Below are positions 11,198 to 22,933 of a stretch of 64,000 nucleotides of DNA, piece after piece (positions within the stretch are counted from its first letter, which is position 1; every line of letters starts with the position of its first letter). The notes beneath the pieces were generated by a model. It had not been told where the DNA came from. It searched no databases and saw only the letters and a list, made by a program, of their open reading frames with translations. This DNA comes from Symsagittifera roscoffensis (taxonomy: Eukaryota > Xenacoelomorpha > Acoela > Convolutidae): the NCBI RefSeq assembly GCF_963678635.1, contig NC_087065.1, forward strand, positions 33,107,679 through 33,171,678, written 5' to 3'. A program made the position numbers and the translations under genes.

Positions 11198-14100
11198 GTA
11201 AAACGCTCGGCAGATAACGTTTTATCTGTTTCATTAGGACCTAGAAGTCTTTTTGTATTTGTAAAGTTTGTCTCATTCTACAAAGTTTGTCATAATTTCG
11301 CCGTTATTCCTAGTTATAACCCATGATGGTTAATTCATGTCATTTGGACCGGAAAGGGGTACTGCTTGGTCTTACAAACTTCTAGCGCGGTCCAGAAATC
11401 CTTTTTTGTTTTTAATACAAACTTCACCACGGGCTTAATAAATGTTTAAGAGTAGCGTAGTGAGTTCTCTTTCATGGGTCTTTCTGATTTTTTTGTTTGT
11501 TTTTTTGTTTGAGGTGGCTTTCAGAAACTATTCAATAGATCATTCGTTAGCCTACAAAACTGTTGATGCTTGGTTGTATCTAGAAAGTAACTGAGGTAAT
11601 GCATTTGAAAGGCCTTACAAATCAGTAGCGGTTAGTATTTAATGATCACTGGTCAATGCCGCTACTTACACGAATCAGTGGCCTATAAATTTATAGAACT
11701 TTGCATCGACTTCTTGTGAACTGATGTCCTGAGAACCTGTGGAAACCCAAATTCAGAAGGCAGACTAGTTATTTTTTGGAAACGAGGCGCTCTCACGCTC
11801 GCCAAAAGGAAGGAAATACCTCAGATTTATGAAAATAATACCTTTCAGAGATCTACGTCGATCCATTAAGTTACAAATTGCTGTTGAATATTTTTCAATC
11901 GAGACATTTTCCATACTCTTTGGTTGAACGCACAGTTAGATAAAATAAAAGAAAATTGTTGCTCTTTTGTGTAGATTTATTTTGTGCAAAGTATATTTGA
12001 CCAATGAAGTCGTCTCGTCAATTTTTCTTCATACGAGATCCACGTCGATCCATAAAGTTACGAAATGCTGTTGAATATTTTTCATTCGAGACATTATCAG
12101 TACTTTCTCTGTGGGTAGAACACACAGTGATATAAAGTAAAGAAAATTGTTGCTCTTTTGTGTAGTTTCGTTTCAAGCAAAGTAGATTTGACCAATCAAG
12201 TCGTCGCGTCCGATGTTCTTCATACGGAAAAGAGTTTTTTGGTCATCGAACGGATGCGCGGGTAGGTCAGCCAAAAAGTTCTTTTCCGTTTTGTAAAAGG
12301 CGCCATTATAAACAGGAGTAGCGACTTCGTCTTGAAATTTTGTTCAACTTTCGTGGAAGTCTTTTGGTCAAAGTTGAGTGCCGAGGTGTGTGGACTTATG
12401 TTGCTCATGTTTGTGAAAACTTCGCGTTTGCTATTCTTTTGCAATCGCAATCAAAGGCACCTGTTTGCATCTGGTATTTTTTAATGTCTCAAGTGAACTG
12501 GGGAATTTTGTCGGTGAGCAGATTATGAAAGTATGTTTTTTCAAATTGTATCTGTTGTTTGCCTTTTTTAAGTTTTGTCTTGATTGCTCGGAAGCTAGAC
12601 TTTCAGCTCAACGTTTTTATTCCTCAAGCAGTCGACCGGAATAGAAGAAGCCAATCAGAAAAAACCTCCGAACATCAGTAACTGGATTTTTACTTGAAAC
12701 AGTAGAAGTAGTTCGCCGTTTCTTTGTAGCGCCGATGTGTAGCATAGTGCTACCGACTAGTAGTGAAGTTTCTTCACCTGATCTGAAGTAGGAGTCATTG
12801 GGTAAGCGTAGCTGGGCAATCCTGTAAATATGGGGGATGCCAATCGTTTTCGGGTAGGAATAAAAATCTGGTCTTGAAACCAAAGTTTTCCACGTCAATT
12901 AGCGAAATTTAATGTAGCGTGATTGACTGGATGCCTCGTACCTGGTAACGGGTGCCACTGTTACGCCTAAGCAAAAGAAGAGTTGTACTGGTTGTTTGGA
13001 GGCGAATACCTTTGAAAATTGTTTGTAAAAGGCGGCATCCTTGTTTTATTGTGTCTCTTGTCCTTGGAAGTTGAGTTTCCACTGTGTAGACGAGACTGTT
13101 TTTAGAGTGATTGTAGCAGATATAGAGATGATCGAACCAATGTTGATTTGTACAATATTTGACAGTTTGACTTGTACAATATTGTAGCGTGTCAACTGAA
13201 TGCTTCAAAACATAGAAACAACTGCTGCAAATGTCATTAGTTATAACATTTAAGTGATAGGCATAAACTGGATTTAATGTTCTGGTCCTAGACTAGTATT
13301 TTTTTTCCATTTAGTTTTTCATTATGATGATGTTGAACTTCTGATGTCGGTGGGTAGTTTCGTTTTTGTTCTAGTCTAAAGTTAATTGAAGCTTACCTCC
13401 TTACGAATCTGTCACACAACGTCTCTTCAATAGTAATGAACGTAGTGAAGACTCTTATATATGTCTAGCTGATTTTTTTTTAGGAAAAAGTCTTAAAATG
13501 CTGTTGCAGCTACAGATGTGCATCTATACATATTGATGCATTTATGAATGCAGTTAGGTATATATGCACTTTTTGAGTTCAATTGAAATTCATCTGCTGA
13601 AGTTGAAATACGAACGTGGAAATTTCGCAAAAAAACGTGAACGATTTCTAGTTTCGGAAGTGGAATTTAATTTTAAGATTTCCAGCGGAATAAAAATTTA
13701 ACCTGCGATCCAGTTTTCTCAAACTGGGTTAATGTTATGAAAAAAGCGCCGGTCATAACTTGTTCTAGAATTCAAAGAGCTTAACGGGCATCTATTTTTC
13801 CTTTGAAAATCGAAAGTTGAGATTTTTTCAGCTATGTCAGTGTTTTTTTTAATGTAAACTTGCGATCATTACTCTTCAATCTTCGATTGGCTATGTTTGA
13901 AAGACGATCAGTTGATCTATGGTTACCGTGTCAATTGATGTGTATTGTTATGTATCTTTAACTGAAAGAGTTCTTAATGCGTAGTTAGCTCAACAAAAGC
14001 TGGACCATGTCCTGGGGTATCGCCATTTTGGTTTCCTTAGTTCATACTGGAAGTAGTTTTGTCGCTCTTTTGGCTGCTGTGCATGGTCAGGAATTTTTTT

Positions 14101-15965
14101 TGTTGGTTTCTTCTTTACGATCTTTCTTTTTGTGAAAGAGCGTGATGGCAGTACTGAAAGTCAAGGATATTAATTGGGCCAGTTTGAACGGGCATAGTCT
14201 TTGAGCATGCATAGTCTATTTTGTTTTATACACATTACTCCTACCATATGATCAACACTGTTCGACTTACAAAGAGCCATGTCAGGATACCAGAGATCAA
14301 AACTGAGATGCTATTCTTCAACTCGAAGTTTTGCACAAATGTGTGTAGAAAAGCAGCAAACCCAACAAAAGGGCGTTCACTTGCAGTTGATCGAAAAATT
14401 GCAACTCCCTACTAACAGTTAATTTATGATTGCCACAGGTGTGATTTAGTTATTCTGTCGCTCGATGTTGTGAACAGTTTGTGCCGTAGTTCTCCATGAA
14501 AACTTGATTTTAATGAATATAGGGACTCCGTGTGTTTTTTTTGTACAGCAGTTGACTTGTTCAGAGCTACCGTCAATCCGTTGAAAGCTTGATATCGGGA
14601 AGCTTGAATTGTTTCGGGCTGTTTTGAAATGTGTTGTTGTTCTGGTTCTAATTGGTACGTTGCAGATCGGAATTGACCACAGTCACAATTCTTGAAAGAT
14701 TGATCTAGATAATACTTTTTTGAAGCCTCTAGTAGCAATCTTTTATTGTCGTAATGCCGCATTTGCCTGAAATTGGTCGCTCCTAGAGAACTTTGGGTTC
14801 TCATAGGAACCATATCGATCGTATATAACTAGATGTCTGACGTTATGGCAGCCATGAAACCTGTTAGAGCCCCGCATATTTCTATAATTCGGTCGGGTTG
14901 GCTGGCGGAACGCAAGTAGGTTAAATAATACTGTTGTCAATCGTATCAAGGCTGTTGGCTGCTGTTGATAACTTGCGTATTGGTGTTAAAGGTAGTAGAC
15001 ATTAGCTGCAGTAATATTCTTGCCGGCTGAAATTAGTGGTATACGATGATCGTTGGTGAGTCAATTGAACGGAGGTTATATTTATTTCATTAGTGCCCAT
15101 GCGTGGCTTCGTTTTGTCGGGTCTTCAATTAAAATACGTTGAACGTTTTCTTATCTAGTTATTGCAGTTCTTGTAGGCATTTCAAACACTCGTTGGCATG
15201 TAAAAGAAGATGCATTTATTTATCCAAAATCATATAGAAGCAAACAACAAATTCATCAATTTATTTCCAACTAGTTTCAAACAATTGATATGTAACCATT
15301 CACTTGAGTACTTAAGGTCTATCCTCTATTCAAGGAAATTAGAGTTAATATTGGAAAAAAATAATAATAATAAAAAAAGGAAAAAAAAATTTAAAGCGGT
15401 TTTTTTGAATCTTTTTGGGCATACTTTGAGGCCAGGCTGTTATCGAAAATTTCATACGATGTCTCAATAATCTCAATAGTTTATGGATAAACAAAAAGGA
15501 GAAAAAAGGAAAAATTGAATTTTTACATTTTGTTTTTGAAAATACGAATTATATAATTAAAATTGGAAAGGAATAGAAATAAGGGGTATAAAATTGTGGT
15601 TAGACGAGCCCATTTATTTTAATGATAATCTGGTATTATGCGTTAAGAACAGAGTTGTTTTTTTTTCAAAAGTTTCCTAATTTGGAGGATTCGAAATTTT
15701 TGAAAAAATGTGATATCTCGAAAACTTAAAGGATTTGGAAGTTTATTTTTTAGGGTAGAATCTCAACCCTAGAGTAATTATCTGTTAGCATTTAAATACT
15801 GGGTAAAAAATTTTTAATACACTTCTGAATATCTACTGAAATACATGCTGTACCAATTCGTTATTTTCGAGTATGAAACTATTTTCGAATTTTTGAACGA
15901 AAACATTTTCTTCATTTACTGACACTTTTCCATTATTCTCCGGCAACAAATCATTTTCACTCATC
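11198..15965. other. Intron 2 of the kinase gene, 5' part; no convincing gene
   Basis: The intron runs from 11198 to 20198. This part holds the 187-bp duplication (listed separately) and only short open stretches. The longest on the minus strand (12617-12898, 12909-13208, 14424-14813, 14743-14949) match no family I recognise. They may be remains of an old element because several lie close together in the same strand. A short A-rich microsatellite lies near 15356-15390. Confidence 0.4.
11850..12226. repeat. Tandem direct duplication, period 187 bp, two copies
   Basis: Copy 1 starts GATCTACGTCGATCC at 11850; copy 2 starts GATCCACGTCGATCC at 12037. Shared landmarks follow in the same order: TGCTGTTGAATATTTTTCA, GAAAATTGTTGCTCTTTTGTGTAG, and CAAGTCGTC/GAAGTCGTC. 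The copies differ by scattered substitutions and small indels. No coding content. Confidence 0.85.
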
Positions 15966-16114
15966 ATGATCACTTGTTTTGCTCCTCTGTTAATAAAAGA
16001 ACAAATTCTCATTTTAATTTTACAGAATGGGTGTACTGATGTTGAAATTCTTGTTTTTTATGCAAAACTTTTTATAGAAAACAGAATTCAGAAACTTTGT
16101 GGGAAGTCTTTGAT

Positions 16115-17337
16115 TCAACGATCTGAAACTAAATTAACCAAATTGTACACACAAAATTCATGTACTGTTAGTATTTTGTTGTCAATAAAAGATTGTGTAA
16201 TTGAACCATATTTCCTTTTGAAATAAATTATGCGAACAATTTTTCGCTGGAGCTTGAAAATTTTATTCAAAAAAGCAAAACTCGTGCCACCATATGAGCA
16301 AACCATATTGTATTGTTGGCTCCATATTCGACTGATTGTTTTTGAGCAAGATCGCAGTTGGTACATAGTATCTCATTTTTGAAGTTATACCGCAATGCCT
16401 CCCTAATTTCAATTTTAGTTTCTGAATTTGTTGAAAAAACTTGAAGTTACCATCTACAATGACACGAAGATACTTACAAGAGGGTTCAGCTTTACAAGAA
16501 TTATCAAGAAAATTGACGCAAAGATTAGAAACACTTCTGTTTTTTCAAAGTTTTTCAAGGTGGTTTTATCTGAGTTTAAAAATAACTCATTTAGGCACAG
16601 CCAGTATTAAATATTTTAATTCGCTTGATAATTTTAATTCGCGCGATATGTTTGTATCGTCAGCGAAAAGAACTAAGTTTGAGTTTGAAACTGCTTGATT
16701 TATTACATTTATGTACACCAGAAAAAGAAGAGGGCCCAAAACAGAGCCTTGAGGTACACCTGTAGCGATTGGTAGCCAATCAGATAAATAGTTATTCACA
16801 TCTACACTTTGAGATCTGTTAGAGAAATACCTTTTCAACCACTTTTAACGTTTTCCACGTACTCCATAGCATTGTTATCTTTTAATCGACTCCTAATCTT
16901 ATTCTTTACGTTATTTCTGCTAATGCATCGACCTTTGCAAACATCTCGAAATAAAATTGGCAACATAAAATTTCAATATTCTGCTACCAGCTTTAATAAG
17001 TGGTAGAACTTTTGCTAATTTGAGGTCTTCTGGTAAAATTCCAGTAGCAAATGAAAGATTTGTCAATCATGTTGAATAAGGTGCTATCGCAAAACGACTT
17101 TTTAAGAGAAAGACGTTACTAATTTCATCAATCTCATATTTCTTTGGATTTTAAGAAAGTTATAACATTGATAACCTCGAAAAATGAGCAGTTGAATAGA
17201 TACACCGATTGACCTGCTATGTCAATTTGATACACTGGATTAAAAACTTCCACATAATTTAGTTTTTCAGCGAACTGGTTGCCAACAGTTGAACAGTACT
17301 CATTAAAAGCGTTAGCTATTAATGGAGAGTCAGACAA
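16115..17337 (-). pseudogene. LINE reverse transcriptase and C-terminal region, degenerate
   Basis: Three pieces in order on the minus strand. 17337-17134 has the pre-RT pattern (IANAFNEYCSTVGNQFAEKL). 16838-16587 has the RT core GVPQGSVLGPLLFLVYIN, with FADDT as the catalytic YxDD equivalent. 16366-16115 has the C-terminal tail typical of Jockey/CR1/L2 elements (LNKIFKLQRKIVRIIYF). Frame changes and stops separate them. The reverse transcriptase assignment is secure; the copy cannot be functional. Confidence 0.8.
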
Positions 17338-17899
17338 ATTTCTTTCATCTAATTTGAGTAATTTGAGTTCTTTGGTTTTAGGGTTTTTAGCTTTATTTTC
17401 ATTTAAAACCTATATTTACCTTTCTGGTTTCCATAATTTGTATTCAAGATTGAGTTTTTCAAGCTTTTATGATGCCAAAGAGCATTATTTTTGTTTTAAG
17501 GACACCATTACTCTATGGGAGCAAACTCGTTTAAAGATTTTTGAGGGCAATGATTAAATTTATGGTCGGCAGTGTTAATGTTTACATCATTGATTAGGTT
17601 GGAAAGTTTAGTTTGAGAACAGGCAGGAAGTCCTTCATTTGTTTTTCGTTTGTTAACAAAGACATATCACGGTAAGAATAACCCGATGAATGATTTTCAC
17701 TGAAAAACATAATTTTAAGATTACTGAATAGTGGTCGGAAAAGCATTCATTTTCCCTTACTTTAATGGTAAGGTTTCCCAAATTTCATTAGGGGTTTCCC
17801 AACTAACTCGAGTTGCAGACTTATTCAGTAGTTCAAAGCCATTGGTTGTTATTGAATCTAGGTATGTTGCTCTAAATTATTACTCACATTACTGAAAGT

Positions 17900-18330
17900 A
17901 TCGATATTGATGTCTCCGGCTAATATTATTGGTAAATGAAATCGAAAGATTTTCTTACTCTTTATCAAGCTAATCGAGTTTTATTGAAGCGCGGCGGACC
18001 ATATGCTAACGCAGTTATGAATTTATTCCCACCAATTTCAACAAGTAATGAGAGGAAATCTGGCAAACCACTATCAAGTTGTAAAATTGAATTTATTTTT
18101 TCGCCAAAGGGTATCATAGTTCCACCAACTCTTGTTATTCTATAATTCGTGCTAACGGTGTGAAAACCTTTGATTCTATACATATTGAGATTGTCATTTT
18201 CATTTAAGCAAGTTTCTGTTAAACATAATATACTAATAGCAGACTCGAGACTATTATGAACTGCTTCTACATCTTCGTGATGCTTTTTAACCCAGCGCTC
18301 ATTAGACAGTCAAACATTAACATTGCATAT
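17900..18330 (-). pseudogene. LINE APE-type endonuclease fragment
   Basis: The frame at 18183-17965 reads as the middle of an exonuclease/endonuclease/phosphatase domain (an NYRITRVGGTMIPF stretch, then EIGGNKFITALAYGPPR, the usual YRPP-type strand). The adjacent sequence up to about 18330 extends it in other frames. It lies between the ORF1-like and RT pieces, as expected. Catalytic residues are only partly visible. Confidence 0.6.
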
Positions 18331-18419
18331 ACGATTTTCTGTTATTGTAGTTAAGGTTTTTGGCGACGTTGATGATTTGTTAGAAACATTTTTCCAAAGC
18401 ACTTTTTAACATAGTTAGT

Positions 18420-18505
18420 GTCGTCCTGCAGCTTTCCTTCCTCGAATAATTAGAAACTTTTTAACTGCAGCTTTCCTTCGTCGAATAGTTAATAATTTTT
18501 TTAAC
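18420..18505. repeat. 38-bp tandem duplication inside the LINE
   Basis: CTGCAGCTTTCCTTC starts at 18426 and again at 18464, followed by near-identical TCGAATAATTAG / TCGAATAGTTAA and a T-rich tail. Two imperfect copies. Confidence 0.75.
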
Positions 18506-19217
18506 TCGTTGATTACTTTCTCACTGAATGAAAAAAGTTCCTTCAACCGTCCAGGCGTTATCAGTACGAGGATCGTTTCTCATCAAGTTGAAAAATTTGA
18601 GCCTTGGTCGGCTCAAGTATTCGAAAACGTGATAATTCAGCTGTTGATTTTCTCTCAATAATTTTGGCAGCCCTTTTCGCAAACTTGACAATTATTGGTC
18701 TACTCTGGGTGCCGCGCCCTGGGAGTCAATGCGCAATAGATACATTTTTTTCATCAATAGTCGCATCAATTTGTCTTGCTAAGTCAATCACCTGAGTTAG
18801 CGTTACGTTTTCCTGTTCATATTCTTTGCGATTTTCAGATTGCTTAATTTCCTCACTTAAGTCGGTTATTCTTACATTGTTTCGCCGATTGTATTCCGAC
18901 AGAATTCGTAGCTTTGAATTGTTTGCTTGATCTACAACTTTTTCCTCCACCTTCGATTGGTATTTACTTATGAAGTCCACCGTTACTTCATCAACTAAAC
19001 GCTTTATTACTCGTTCATTTCTGTACGGATAGTTTGAATATAACCTCAGTTTTAAGTATCTCCATTTGTTTCGAGATAGTAGTTTCGATCGTCTGTGATT
19101 CAGATTTTTTTGTGGGCTCAGCATAATTAACGATCTTCTGATATTGGGCCTATCTTCCTTTCTGCAATTGCCAAGAGGGTTTTGGTCCTGAAATCTCAAG
19201 TTGGTCATTTCTTTCAA
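18500..19217 (-). pseudogene. LINE ORF1-like protein
   Basis: The minus-strand frame 19217-18726 (163 codons) has a basic N terminus, a coiled-coil-like middle (VDEVTVDFISKYQSKVEEKV) and the ORF1 signature RRNNVRITDLSEE, then VIDLARQIDATI and a run into SIAH. After a frame change the next stretch (about 18725-18550) reads as the RPIIVKFAKR type continuation of ORF1 proteins. ORF1 proteins bind the element's RNA. It lies upstream of the endonuclease/RT pieces, as in a two-ORF LINE. Confidence 0.65.
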
Positions 19218-19240
19218 TGGGAACTGGCTCTTGTCCTGAA

Positions 19241-19727
19241 TCCGTTTTCAGTTCTCTGAAACTATTTAATAGGTTTATCCCAACAATTAGGCTAAAAGCC
19301 TAATTTTTACATCCTCTATTTCAATTGTGCGTTTTTTCTGACGAGTTTCCGTTCAAAGTTTTTAACAGAAATATGTCCAAATTTCATTGTTTTTTTACAA
19401 TGTGTGACAATCTAAATATTTTTAATATGATCTTTTTTTTTATAAAAGGGTGGACTTAAAGCAAAACACTCATGTCTTACACAGTAATGACTCTTTTATC
19501 AATTCAGAAGCTGTCCTAGTCGATCAATGATGGTCGAATATTAATATTACATCAAAGAGATGTTTAAACAATCTAGGTTCCGCAGTTAACTTGAAGTAAC
19601 GCAACATACGATTGATGACTCATAAATCTCAGTGATTCAATAAATAAAGATTGCAATTAATGTTTAAACCATATCATTAGTTTCCGTTCTGACTTGCAAG
19701 ATAGTCATCCTCTATCCACTAGGGAGC
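19241..19727. other. Non-coding intron sequence between LINE and MITE
   Basis: AT-rich, no open frame of note and no recognised repeat. Confidence 0.4.
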
Positions 19728-20165
19728 CGTAGCGGATTTAGGGGGGGGGGGGTTGCCCCCTCAGGGATTCGACCACCTGCCGACCCAAAGGGTCCCCCCT
19801 TTGAACTATTTTGAGATATCCATTTTTGGTTGACGGACCCCTAAATTTTTCTAAAGGCGCCTTCGGCGCCAATAGATACTAATTTTGAGGCGGGAGCGCG
19901 CGCCGAAAAAACGCAATTTTTTGGTCAAAAATTTTTAAAAAAAGCCTAAAAACGCCTTTTTTCAAAAATTTGCCTGCGGTGCAGAAATTTTGGTCAAACT
20001 ATGGTCTTTATAGTGGTTTGGGAGAAAAAAAAGGTCAACAAAATTTTCGAAAGTTTCGGCATACAAAACTAACTGCCAGCAAAACTAATAAAGCGCAGGA
20101 AGTTTTTATGATCAGATTCATTGTCAGAAAAAGATGGCGCGGAAAGTTTTTGTCAGTTTTCTTTT
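19728..20165 (+). mobile_element. hAT-like MITE, copy 1, ending next to kinase exon 3
   Basis: It starts with a GTAGCGGATTTAGG-type end followed by a G-run, then shared landmarks of this family: CTAAATTTTTCTAAAGGCGCC, GCGCGCGCCGAAAAAACGCA, TTTGGTCAAAAATTT, and TGCGGTGCAGAAATTTTGG. The same landmarks occur in order in the copies near 51.6 kb and, on the opposite strand, at 61647-62026. The family's end sequence (AGGGGCGGATCTAGG in the third copy) resembles hAT termini. The right end is unclear and lies within about 35 bp of the exon 3 acceptor. Confidence 0.65.
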
Positions 20166-20198
20166 GACCAAGAAATAATGACGGTGTGATTTGTTCAG

Positions 20199-20439
20199 AC
20201 TTTTCGACACTCTGACCAGGATACGAGAATATGACCCCCCTGAATTAAGTTCACTGCCCAACATAGAAGCATCTCAGGATCTGAGCAGTTTTGTTGCCAG
20301 CTGCCTCATAAAAGATCCCGAGGAGAGACCCAAATACAGTCAGCTGAAACAGACACCGTTCTTCAAATCTTTCAACGAGGACACAGATCCTCAATCATTA
20401 ACTGAATATTGTCGAAAGTTCAGAATTTGTAGCTCATAA
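20199..20439 (+). CDS. MAP kinase kinase-like protein kinase, exon 3 (C terminus)
   Basis: Last exon, residues 331-410, following an acceptor TTGTTCAG ending at 20198; the phase-2 junction restores an Arg codon (AG|A). It encodes the end of the kinase C-lobe: LFDTLTRIREYDPPELSSLP, then SQDLSSFVASCLIKDPEERPKYSQL with the invariant Arg of subdomain XI in EERP, and the short tail after TPFFKSF that MAP2Ks share. The stop TAA is at 20437-20439. Exon size, frame and family position all support it as the true third exon despite the 9-kb intron. Confidence 0.9.
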
Positions 20440-21084
20440 TTACTTAAGTTAGACCATTTTTCTGAATTTAAACTATTTTAATCACATGTTTTCATTCTTG
20501 GCCGACACATCTCAGATCAGTTTGATGGGCTTTGATCAAATGGACGTGCTGTAAAACATAGCTGATCAGAGTATGGATCGGTTTCGTCGGGAGCAAATGC
20601 GATTTTGTTCCGTGCGGTTTTATTTAAATAACGACATCAGCTGCCAAAATTCAATAAAAAAAATAAAATGTTAGTTGACTTTTTTTAAAAAAAGTAATTG
20701 AAAAATATATATTAAATCGAAAACTTTAATATTTAGTTATAAAATTACAAGTTTTTATTTTGAGCAGAGAAGATGCTCTAAATAAGGGAATATTTTTCCT
20801 GAAAATTTATTAAAACGGATTGTTTTTTGTAACGTTATTATTGTTTGAAAGTTACAAACTTTCGACAATCTAGGCGCTATACATTTGAAGCTATCAATGC
20901 AAAAATCATCGATTTGGGACTCAGAAGAACTGGAATTGAGGCAAACTATTCAGTCTCCTTAATAATTAACTTGCTAGCTACTCTAAGAGGCCACATGCAT
21001 CGCTTAGTACTATCGCTTTTTAAATCGTCAATGATGATAAAGGGCAGACTGAACAATCAGAGCTTCGCTTTGAGGGTCTAGGAT
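20440..21084. other. Kinase 3' untranslated region and downstream non-coding DNA
   Basis: Two overlapping-context AATAAA signals at 20653-20658 and 20662-20667 lie about 215 bp after the stop codon, at a plausible distance for the 3' end of the kinase mRNA. The rest is AT-rich. A 78-codon plus-strand frame from 20845 matches nothing I recognise. Confidence 0.55.
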
Positions 21085-21537
21085 AGGACAACACGCCGAT
21101 CGGACTTCAAGCCGAAAAGGGACATGAAGCCGAAATTAATACTTTAAAAGCACCTCAAAACACTACTTTATCATAAGTAAAACGTTTCTTTTCAAAAATT
21201 TAGGCATGTTTAGTCCATAATACGCGTTATTCATGACAATGCACCACTCCTTATTGGCATCCGTTAATAAAATCAGCCGGTTTTTGAAATGCATAAATTA
21301 TAATAATGAAAAATGCATTCAACCATGTTTTACTTTTCAATTTTCCGAAACATCATTTGGAGGCTTAAATTTTATGAAAACGCCAACAACTAGTGAAGAA
21401 AGATCATGAAATTCAGAAATTGTTCAAAAAAGTTTTCAAAGTAATCATATTTCACGACTTTATAAGGAACTATTCGACTTGAAGTCCCTAATTTTACGAT
21501 TCGGCTTGAGGTCCCGTCGGCTTGATGTCCGGCGCCC
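21085..21537. mobile_element. MITE with ~45-bp terminal inverted repeats and subterminal motif repeats
   Basis: The left end carries ACGCCGATCGGACTTCAAGC, then GGGACATGAAGCCGAA. The right end, read in reverse, carries GCGCCGGACATCAAGCCGAC, then GGGACCTCAAGCCGAA. Each end thus has two tandem copies of a GGACNTCAAGCCGA motif in inverted arrangement around about 350 bp of AT-rich, non-coding DNA. That fits a non-autonomous DNA transposon with repeated transposase-binding sites. Confidence 0.75.
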
Positions 21538-22389
21538 CGTTTTGATACAAGTAGTCTTAATTAAACTTGCATCTATTTTTGAAACATTGAAAAAAAAACA
21601 GAAAGCTGTAAACCACAGAAATTGAAATCATATGACAGAGGGCCACAAATTCTTTTCATAATTACTGTCATATTGAGAACGCTCAATCTTTGTGATAACC
21701 AGGGATTTCAGAACTGCATTCAAATTGTTTGAGCTTAAAAATGGTAATATTTTCGAAATTCATGAAACGCCGACCAACCTGATACAAAAAGTTCAGTAAA
21801 TTCATTGTCATTTTTTTTGCTTTCTAAACATAGCCAAATGAAAGAACTAGCTACCCAAAAAGAATCAGAAAGTTATTCCAAAATTGCAATTGAACGAACT
21901 TTTGAACGAATTACTTGATTGTTAACTTGTTTGCAATTTGCTAAGAAAACTCAGCTATTTTGCTGAATTTTTTCTAGTTTTCTCGACTTATTGTTAAGAT
22001 AAATTTCTGATAAAGGAACAAAAGTTAACGCCTATGCAGAAGATAGAGTCATTTTAAATTTTTGCTGTCAAGTTGAATAGGAGATCCCAAGATAAAAGTT
22101 TCAAAAATTATCGGTAAGGGGTCATCTAACTTCACGATGCTCGAATGCGGAAAAAAATACAGGCCACTTCTGCTTAACTTTTGGAATGAAGATAAACCAG
22201 AGATTTTTTTTATAAACGAGTAAATAAATGTTCAGGAGTGTTTTTTTTATTGGAAACCTTTAGGTTTTTGCAAGCTCAAAAGTCTAATTTTTGAATTCAG
22301 TGCATCATGTTACTGCACAGTAGTTTTTGCAGTTTGGAAAAAAATTTGACGGATTAGGTATAAAAGAATTTAAGATCTAAAAACAGAAC
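21538..22389. other. Non-coding AT-rich DNA up to the assembly gap
   Basis: No convincing open frame or repeat was seen. Confidence 0.4.
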
Positions 22390-22589
22390 NNNNNNNNNNN
22401 NNNNNNNNNNNNNNNNNNNNNNNNNNNNNNNNNNNNNNNNNNNNNNNNNNNNNNNNNNNNNNNNNNNNNNNNNNNNNNNNNNNNNNNNNNNNNNNNNNNN
22501 NNNNNNNNNNNNNNNNNNNNNNNNNNNNNNNNNNNNNNNNNNNNNNNNNNNNNNNNNNNNNNNNNNNNNNNNNNNNNNNNNNNNNNNNN
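22390..22589. other. Assembly gap of 200 N
   Basis: A run of exactly 200 undetermined bases, a scaffold-style gap of probably arbitrary length. The missing 3' LTR of the gypsy-like element to its right may lie in or beyond it. Confidence 0.97.
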
Positions 22590-22933
22590 TGACAAGATGG
22601 CAAAATTGTCATAAAAGTAAGACGCTCGAGAGTGACGCCCGATGGGTAAACTTTTAGCACTAGGTAAGAAATTAAAGTCCGTGTAGACCCGGCAGGAAAT
22701 TAAAAGTTTAATGAAAAAAGTAAAAGACAAATTTTTTTTTATGAGCACCAAAGATTAAGTTTGATCAAAAAACCGAATAGTCCGAGTTGAAAATCGAACC
22801 ACAGCCAAAGTACTTAAACCCAGATACAATGCAACACAATTTCGACAGTAGAAAAAAAAGCCGGGAATGTATTTAAGCAGTCAAATTTTTTTTTCATATA
22901 TCACGGAATGTAAGCTTGTATCTAACGAAAAGT

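Larger units (their letters stand above)
16110..19240 (-). mobile_element. APE-type LINE (Jockey/CR1/L2-like), minus strand, within intron 2 of the kinase
   Basis: Read on the minus strand the order is ORF1 (about 19217-18500), endonuclease (about 18330-17900), a linker, reverse transcriptase (about 17337-16587) and a C-terminal tail (to 16115). This is a full-length-like order but heavily decayed. It lies wholly inside the 9-kb kinase intron in antisense orientation. Ends are estimated from coding content; the 3' UTR may extend below 16110. Confidence 0.75.

Noticed and set aside
20845-21081. Extra downstream exon of the kinase gene
   Set aside because: The kinase already ends at a stop with a family-typical C terminus, and polyadenylation signals lie before this frame.
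22377-22751. Open frames spanning the run of N
   Set aside because: They are artefacts of undetermined bases.
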